Shown here: positions 61,545-64,000 of the stretch, piece by piece | How the letters are laid out: every line of letters begins with the position of its first letter | Numbering within the stretch: position 1 is the stretch's first letter | From: Sarcomyxa edulis | Taxonomy: Eukaryota; Basidiomycota; Agaricomycetes; Agaricales; Mycenaceae | Assembly: GCA_009761415.1 (NCBI GenBank) | Contig: QUOL01000019.1 | Span: 372,001 to 436,000, forward strand | Reading direction: 5' to 3' | DNA length: 64,000 nucleotides | Translations under genes and position numbers: made by a program | The notes under the pieces: generated by a model | What the model saw: the letters and a program-made list of their open reading frames with translations, nothing else | The model's database searches: none | Told to the model about the DNA's origin: nothing

Positions 61545-63988
61545 TTACTGTCCTCTCCTTCCCCTTCGCGGTTTTCCTGGTTTCCCAGGCCGACGTCGAG
61601 TCCTTTTCGCAGCAGGATCACTGCCTCCACCATCGTCACCGTCAAACGAGGCATCGAGAGAACGATCAGCCATGTCATCTCGATCGCGTTTGGATGGGAT
61701 CTGCACCCTCTCCCGCAACGAGGGTGACGACACCTCACTTCTGGAGGACGAAGGGCCTTCGTTATCGGCCAAGGATAGACGATCTAACAACGATCCTCCT
61801 CGTCTAGTAGCGATCGGACGCTGCGAGGACGATTCTTGTATGGGCTCTGCGTGCATGGTGTCGTCTTGCTGGGGAGGTCGACGAATACGAATGGGCCTTG
61901 ACTGACGAACAGGTGAAGCATCGCGATCAGGAATGGAAGGTGTATCCGCTTGTTGAGACATTGCGTCCACGTCCGATATGCGCGAGTGATCAAGCTGTGA
62001 TTGAGGAAGACTTGAAGTAGATGATGACTCCTCTAGGGGCTTTCTCGCTTTCTCGGGCCAATTCGACTCTGGTCGATCCTCCATACGAGTTGACGGATCA
62101 TATCCCGTAGAGGGGCGGGTATCCCGGATGGATTGTACGTCATGTTCAGAGTCGTTTTGGGGACGAGGTGAGGCGGAGAGTAGAGGCTCCTCTGGCCTTT
62201 TATAGACTTGCTCACTGAGTCGACTCTCGAGACCTCCGGGCCGTTGACTTTCAGGACGATCGAACCGATCCAATTCGCGATTTGACGTCTGGTCTTGGCG
62301 AGAGTCGATATCCATAGCCATACCACGATCAGATCTGCTTGGTGGCCGTGTATCATCAAGGTATCGTCCGCTTGGACGACCTCGATCGAACGATGGATCA
62401 TCTCGTGAGAGTGAACTGAGGGACGGATCCCTGGAAGGGGGAGGAGGGGTTGCTGCTCGATAATCATTTGGACGTGCTGGTAAGTCATGCGGAGGAGATG
62501 AATGTCTTGGTGTCCAAGTCCTGGGAGCTGAACGACTGTCATGGTCTGGAGGTGCATTGAACCGAGGCTAGACCGAGTAATGTCAGGATTATGATCGTCG
62601 AGAATTGAGAACGCAATACGCACTGGTTCTCGGCCAGCATCCCGTCGAGGATGGGGAGGATATGGATCAGACGGATATCCACCTGGAAGCGATTCACGAT
62701 CCCGATCGAATGGCTGGAGATAAGATCAGTTGACATGGGAAAACTAGATTGGATGTAACAAGACCAACCGGAGGTGATGATAAACGACGACGTTGGCGTT
62801 GACCACCGTCAGGGCCTCCTGACGAAGGTCGATAGCTATCGACAACACTTCTAGGATTATACATCTACATCATAGTTCAGCATCAGTAGGTCAGACAGGA
62901 AAACAAACAATAACGTACTTGACGTTCGTGAGATTCATGTGGCGGCTGGTTGCTTCCTCGAGCTCGACTGCTCCGGACTGGCTCGGGATTACTGCCCCCG
63001 GGTCCAGCGCGAGCACCAGAGCTGTATCGGACTCCAGAGAGAACGGGAGAAAACGACGGCGCTGGAGAGTTCACAAGACTCGTCATAGTTGACGACTGGG
63101 GAGGTTTTCGGTTACCAATAGGGACACTATTGGTCCCTGAAAGCTTGATCTGAGGTGCTCGAAGCACCTGCGGCGAGGGATCAGCTCGCCGCCCACGAGG
63201 GACAGGAGGATCCCTACTGACCTGAAGAAGACAATCTAGCTCGAAAACCTGAGGCCAATGACAGAGACCACTGAAGTTACGTACCGGCGTTCTTTCCGTC
63301 GGTCCAGACTGCTCCTCTCTCCTCAATTCTGATCTTCCACTCATCCCTGCGCTCACAATACGGTTTGCACCGTGCTCCCCCCATCTCTGGTTAGTACTCC
63401 CTGCCATGTGAGGAGGAGGCGACCTCTCTCCAAGAAAACGTCCCCTGCTGAACGGTGTCGTGGGAGAAGTGATTGTGGGTGAAGGCATCGCAGCCGAAGA
63501 CGTCGAAACGGAAAGTTTACTCGCCATAGCTCTAGGACCTTTCGGCAGATCACTATTGGACTCCCTATCCGCATACATCCCAGAACCAGCCCTGATCGCC
63601 CCCTCATTAGAATTAGGTATTCCAGATAGTGATTGCGGCCAAACTATGTCCCTAAAACGATTGAATGTTATATAGTCAACTTCCATGTCTACGACTCTGA
63701 CAATAAGGATGGTCTCAACTCGCGGGGAGGGAACGGGATACGTGTGCCGTTCTTGCCTCGTATTCCGGAAGGTCCAGACGGAGGCCTTCGGGAGGAACGC
63801 GGTATGTCAGTGGTGTTCGCTTGCGTGTGAACTTGAACGCGAGGCCCTGACGGAAGAGCGTCTCCTGAATTCGCTGAAGGTCTTTGTTGGGTGTCTCTGG
63901 GCCCGACCGGGAGTACTGGGGTTGAGGGTACGCTTTCAGCATTCGATGACCCTTGAGGGGACGGCTGCTCTGGCTTATGTGAAGCCAT
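61545..63988 (-). CDS. Intrinsically disordered Ser/Pro/Arg-rich protein, possibly partial
   Basis: Several exons assemble into a protein of roughly 700 residues that may begin outside the window, since no stop precedes the ATG at 63988 in frame. It is low-complexity throughout: SRRPPSGPSGIRGKNG, SPTITSPTTPFSRGRF, RSSRARGSNQPPHESH and, after an intron at about 62625, SRSAPRTWTPRHSSPPHDLP and SLSRDDPSFDRGRPSGRYLD. The C-terminus is basic (RRRPGKPGKPRRGRRGQ). No fold is visible. One candidate is the disordered C-terminal tail of the THO-complex subunit Tho2, which in basidiomycetes ends in this kind of sequence, but this is a weak guess. The rest, if any, would lie beyond position 64000. Confidence 0.5.
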
Positions 63989-64000
63989 TTCGCGAAACCT

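Overview
The window is nuclear DNA from a filamentous basidiomycete, most likely a mushroom-forming Agaricomycete. Genes are dense, sit on both strands and are cut by many short introns, mostly about 45 to 120 bases. Several families typical of agarics are present: DUF6533/DUF6534-like seven-helix membrane proteins, a DUF6698-like gene, a C-terminal MYND protein, a basidiomycete-type sesquiterpene synthase and an omega-like GST. About 29 protein genes can be supported; nearly all exon structures below were worked out by hand from reading frame and splice signals.

Layout. 0.5-6.6 kb: a tandem pair of GFA/CENP-V zinc proteins with duplicated promoters, an aldehyde dehydrogenase and a short-chain dehydrogenase, together a detoxification or small-carbonyl group. 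6.7-18.8 kb: housekeeping genes, namely the Fe-S assembly WD40 protein CIA1, a large ubiquitin hydrolase, the SWR1 subunit SWC5, a GNAT acetyltransferase, ribosomal protein eL42 and histidinol-phosphate aminotransferase HIS5. 18.9-22.1 kb: a repeat-bearing island with a decayed tRNA-derived SINE-like element, short GC-rich repeats and a DUF6698-like gene.

22.4-43.7 kb is the accessory part: a DUF6534 membrane protein, a cytochrome P450, a MYND protein, an omega-like GST, a Bin3/MePCE RNA methyltransferase, a sesquiterpene synthase, an NmrA-type oxidoreductase, two more seven-helix proteins, a small secreted protein and a secreted GH18 chitinase. The synthase, P450 and NmrA enzyme could form a small terpenoid locus, although unrelated genes lie between them.

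45.2-64 kb returns to conserved cell functions: a Cys-rich membrane protein, SRP19/SEC65, a type-B carboxylesterase, a BUR1/CDK9-type kinase with a very long RS/RD-rich N-terminus, a Suz12-like protein (zinc finger plus VEFS-like box), a cytochrome b5-fused sphingolipid desaturase, and a disordered protein running to the window edge.

The most unusual signals are a 4-nt microexon in the GST gene, a GC-AG intron just after the P450 heme loop, a final eL42 coding exon consisting only of the stop codon, and the Suz12-like gene. No CRISPR array, rRNA or convincing functional tRNA was seen. Nothing in the window can be called an entirely new system from sequence alone.
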